Part shown: piece after piece, positions 6,447 through 8,654 of the stretch | How the letters are laid out: every line of letters starts with the position of its first letter | Position numbering within the stretch: the first letter of the stretch is position 1 | Source: a bacterium | GTDB lineage: Bacteria; JAJVIF01; JAGGVT01 | Direction: 5' to 3' | Assembly: GCA_021157815.1 (NCBI GenBank) | Contig: JAGGVT010000068.1 | Location: 1-8,654 of the forward strand | Length of the DNA: 8,654 nt | Position numbers and translations under genes: made by a program | Notes under the pieces: model-generated | The model's database searches: none | Told to the model about the DNA's origin: nothing | The model's input: the letters and a program-made list of their open reading frames with translations, nothing else

Positions 6447-6692
6447 GTCATTCCCGCGAAAGGGGCTGTTGAAAAACCTCGTTTTGTCCCAGACCGTAGG
6501 GGCAACTCTCCGTGGTTGCCCTGTATTTATGCCAACATTTAGGGTAGGCACAGAGACCTACCCCCTACATTCAGCCCTTTTTCAACAGCCCCGAAAGCGG
6601 GAATCCATTTTTCTTTTACAGAAGAGTTGGCTTGCTCATTTTTAAATGGATTCCTGAGAACAGGCTAAAGAACCCGCTTTCGCGGGAATGAC
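6447..6692. repeat. Composite inverted pair of extragenic palindromes (CCCGCGAAAGCGGG type)
   Basis: The left unit starts GTCATTCCCGCGAAAG (6447-6462), is interrupted by a 129-bp insertion, and resumes CGAAAGCGGGAATCCATTT (from 6592). The right unit, in inverted orientation, is AAATGGATTCC (6644-6654), an 18-base interruption, then CCCGCTTTCGCGGGAATGAC (6673-6692). Flanks AGCAC and GTGCT extend the symmetry. CCCGCGAAAGCGGG palindromes of this kind are abundant extragenic repeats in many environmental bacteria. No gene is supported across the gap 6305-6895. Confidence 0.75.
6463..6591. mobile_element. 129-bp MITE-like element with 14-bp terminal inverted repeats and CGAAAG target duplication
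   Basis: Ends GGGCTGTTGAAAAA (6463-6476) and TTTTTCAACAGCCC (6578-6591) are perfect inverted repeats. CGAAAG flanks the element on both sides (6457-6462 and 6592-6597); removing the element and one CGAAAG restores a perfect CCCGCGAAAGCGGG palindrome. The interior has two more hairpins (GGGCAAC...GTTGCCC near 6499-6522, GGGTAGG...CCTACCC near 6542-6563) and no gene. It must depend on a transposase elsewhere; I cannot name the family. Confidence 0.75.
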
Positions 6693-6717
6693 GTGCTAAT
6701 TAACGAATAATGATTTC

Positions 6718-6762
6718 GGTACCCGGGCGCCGCTCGTAGAGCCCGAGTTTATCGAGGGATCC
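6718..6762. repeat. GC-rich palindromic stretch, possible repeat remnant
   Basis: A markedly GC-rich block in AT-rich surroundings, containing CGGGC (6724-6728) pairing with GCCCG (6741-6745) and CTCG/CGAG pairs. I recall similar GATAAACTCGGGC strings as dispersed repeats, but this cannot be confirmed from one copy. Between 6763 and 6824 I see nothing. Confidence 0.3.
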
Positions 6763-6824
6763 ACACATCACGTCTTTTTATGATTTGTGGGTAAAATGCG
6801 ATGCCTCAACTCCCCGATTCAAGG

Positions 6825-6852
6825 TTTAAATCTGATAAAAACCTGATATAAT
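6825..6852 (+). promoter_or_regulatory. Possible sigma-70 type promoter of the dehydrogenase gene
   Basis: TATAAT at 6847-6852 is a perfect -10 box; TTTAAA at 6825-6830 is a fair -35 with a 16-base spacer. Transcription would start near 6859, giving a leader of about 37 bases that contains GGAGG at 6883-6887. Confidence 0.5.
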
Positions 6853-6895
6853 GCCACTGGTCAATACCCCAAATACAATCCCGGAGGATTTAAAA

Positions 6896-7882
6896 ATGGC
6901 TAAACTACTTAGCAGAAATGATGTAATGAAAGTCCTCGACATGAAGGACACAATCGGAATTCTTGAAAGCGCATTCAAAGACCTGGCAACAGACAACGCG
7001 GTAATGCCGCAGAGAACGCCTATCGCATCACCCGACCATGGTGGAGTCGCGCTTTTCATGCCGGCGTACCTCAAGGGGATGGGAGCTCTCGGCGCGAAAA
7101 TCGTAACTGTCTATAAGGACAATCCATCGAAATACCAGATGGCTACCGTGCTTGGAACGATAATCCTTCTGGATGAAAAAACCGGCGCTCCTGTCGCGGT
7201 TATGGATGGCGGTTATCTCACCGCGATGCGCACAGGCGGCGTCGCCGGACTCGCGACAAAAGTCCTCGCGCGTGAAAATGCGAAAGTCCATACGATGTTC
7301 GGCACCGGAGGCATGGCGAAAACCCATGCGTGGGCGGTCGATAACGCTCGCGATATTCAAAAACTAATCCTTTTCTCGATCGACCCGATGGACGTTCGGG
7401 AGAAATTCCGCGATTCACTGAAAGAATATATCAACTGCGATATTGTCCTCGCGGATGACCCGGCTGAGGCTGTAGGGCAGGCGGATATTGTAACTCTCAT
7501 AACAACCGCGAAAGATCCAATCGTCGATGGCGACTGGTTCCAGCCGGGAACGCATATCAACGGAATCGGCTCCCACGCGCCCGCGATGCGTGAACTCGAC
7601 CCCAAAACAATCGATAAATCAAAAGTGGTCTGCGACCTCGTTGACGCCTGCAAAGCCGAAGCGGGCGATTTCATGATTCCCGTCGAAGCCGGTGAATGGA
7701 GCTGGGATAAAGTCCACGGCTCACTGGGCAACGTAATAGCGGGCGACATCCCCGGACGTGAATCCGACGATGAAATCACCCTGTTCAAAAGCGTCGGCCT
7801 AGCAATCCAGGACATCTCGACGGCCTACCATGTATTCACCAAAGCCACCGAGCTGGGAGTCGGCACCGATTTCGAGTTTTGA
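6896..7882 (+). CDS. Ornithine cyclodeaminase/mu-crystallin family NAD(P)-dependent dehydrogenase
   Basis: A 328-residue protein of usual family length, expected to act in the cytoplasm on an amino or imino acid with NAD(P)H, for example as alanine dehydrogenase or a ketimine reductase. Family marks in order: MPQR (37-40), GAKIVTVY with Lys68, the VMDGGYLTAMRTGGVAGLA signature (102-120) with Arg112, the Rossmann glycine loop FGTGGMA (135-141; GTGAQA is more usual), GIGSHAPAMRELDP (223-236), and the C-terminal LFKSVGLAIQDISTAY (296-311). In true ornithine cyclodeaminase an Asp lies in the loop that here reads GIGSHAPAM, so cyclodeaminase activity is doubtful and the alanine dehydrogenase or mu-crystallin branch is more likely. 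ATG 6896 has GGAGG eight bases upstream; an in-frame ATG at 6851 overlaps the -10 box and is rejected. Base use is clearly more GC-rich (many GCG, CGC, ATC codons) than in the neighbours on both sides, which suggests high expression or a different history. Confidence 0.93.
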   Translation: MAKLLSRNDVMKVLDMKDTIGILESAFKDLATDNAVMPQRTPIASPDHGGVALFMPAYLKGMGALGAKIVTVYKDNPSKYQMATVLGTIILLDEKTGAPVAVMDGGYLTAMRTGGVAGLATKVLARENAKVHTMFGTGGMAKTHAWAVDNARDIQKLILFSIDPMDVREKFRDSLKEYINCDIVLADDPAEAVGQADIVTLITTAKDPIVDGDWFQPGTHINGIGSHAPAMRELDPKTIDKSKVVCDLVDACKAEAGDFMIPVEAGEWSWDKVHGSLGNVIAGDIPGRESDDEITLFKSVGLAIQDISTAYHVFTKATELGVGTDFEF

Positions 7883-7991
7883 TTGGGGTGTGAGTTGATA
7901 TAAAATATTCTGCTTTGTTTGCCTATTTACTACAACGCAGAGGTAACAAGTATATTCAAATAGTTTCACAAAACAATTCGGAGGTTTGAAA

Positions 7992-8564
7992 ATGAATGCA
8001 AAAACTATGATTTTCTCAGTGTTTTTTCTAGTTGTTATTGTTATTTGGTGTGGATGCTCACAGAAAAGGGTACAAGAAAACAGCCTTGGAAATGACATCA
8101 AAGATACAACCATTGATAATGTTAAACAGAAGGTAAACAAAGAAAAATCGAGAGCTGAAACTCCTGATAAGTACGATTATCAGATAATCGGTAGTAAGAA
8201 CATAAGCATAAAAGCACTTGATAAGCCTCTTTCATCATATGCCCTTGGCGAAATTGAAAAGCTGCCTTTAAATATCAGGATGTAGTATTGGATACTTGTT
8301 CCTATTGAAATTACTGAAGATGAGCTAAAGACAACTTTAAAACAAGTGGTTCTTGATAAATCAGAAGAGAATCCTGACATAGACGAAATCGCGGTTATGG
8401 CAACACATCGTGAAGCAGATGTTGGTTCTGGTTATTCCGCAGGAATGGTTGAATGGTGCCCAAATGGAGATTGGGCTGGTGTGACATCAACGATTGCTTC
8501 AACCAATGATCGTTCATCATATGAATTTACGTATAAAGGGGACGGACACCTTTTGTATCGCTGA
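7992..8564 (+). pseudogene. Lipoprotein gene interrupted by one in-frame amber codon
   Basis: GGAGG (7980-7984) sits seven bases before ATG 7992. The product starts with a signal peptide ending in a lipobox WCGC (Cys22), then a charged linker. Translation meets TAG at 8283-8285 (codon 98), and the same frame continues for 92 more codons to TGA at 8562-8564. The part after the TAG reads YWILVPIEITEDELKTTL and later WCPNGDW and TNDRSSYEFTY, a conserved-looking domain that I recall from bacterial proteins of unknown function (possibly the DUF4875 group, unverified). The two halves fit with only the TAG position in question, so this is a fresh nonsense mutation, a sequencing error, or amber readthrough. 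No frameshift is needed. A re-start is possible at ATG 8346, but no good ribosome site is seen there. Nothing further is visible from 8565 to the end. Confidence 0.7.
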
Positions 8565-8654
8565 TTATATCTGCTTTCTCGGACACTGTATTAACACTTA
8601 GCAAATTTAATCGAACGCCGTTTTTTTATATCTCAACATCCCAACCACCTATTT

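Noticed and set aside
6349-6645. Open plus-strand frame across the repeat region (and one on the minus strand, 6306-6551)
   Set aside because: Both run through the inverted repeats and the MITE-like element, have no convincing ribosome site and look like chance frames.
6718-6762. GGTACCCGGG and GGATCC resembling a cloning polylinker, suggesting vector contamination
   Set aside because: The bases between and around them do not match a known polylinker and fit a genomic palindromic repeat; the restriction sites are palindromes that occur by chance.
7028-7815. Long minus-strand frames opposite the dehydrogenase gene
   Set aside because: They are shadows of a GC-rich coding strand; the plus-strand product matches a known family along its full length.

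Overview
The window looks like a stretch of chromosome from a Gram-negative-type, probably uncultivated bacterium. Three putative lipoprotein or secreted proteins, a eukaryotic-like Ser/Thr kinase carrying SBBP-type propeller repeats, sigma-54 style promoters, TTG start codons and several families of small palindromic or MITE-like repeats all appear together. That mix is typical of Deltaproteobacteria-like and candidate-phylum sediment bacteria, but I see no marker gene that fixes the taxon.

Layout. The left two thirds (68-6304) is read entirely from the minus strand. In transcription order it holds a single-pass membrane protein of unknown function (6304-5102); a small secreted protein with one copy of a ~120-residue domain (4772-4248), preceded by a near-consensus sigma-54 promoter and followed by a clear intrinsic terminator; a membrane-anchored Ser/Thr kinase with a seven-repeat extracytoplasmic beta-propeller (4073-1737); a 117-bp inverted-repeat element built on GGGGACAGTCCC; and a lipoprotein (1438-68) with an Ig-like region plus two more copies of the same ~120-residue domain, also preceded by a near-consensus sigma-54 promoter. 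Between 6305 and about 6770 lies a repeat-rich gap: a small hairpin, a 129-bp MITE-like element that has split a known type of extragenic palindrome with a 6-bp target duplication, a second inverted copy of that palindrome, and a GC-rich stretch. The right end is read from the plus strand: an ornithine cyclodeaminase/mu-crystallin family dehydrogenase (6896-7882), then a lipoprotein gene interrupted by one in-frame amber codon (7992-8564).

How the parts may work together. The two domain-sharing secreted proteins each have their own sigma-54 promoter with the same Shine-Dalgarno sequence and spacing, and they flank the kinase. My inference is that they belong to one RpoN-controlled envelope response and that the neighbouring kinase, with its outward-facing propeller, may sense or interact with envelope components. 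The sequence supports the shared domain and shared promoter class directly; the functional link to the kinase rests only on proximity. The dehydrogenase and the interrupted lipoprotein look unrelated to this group.
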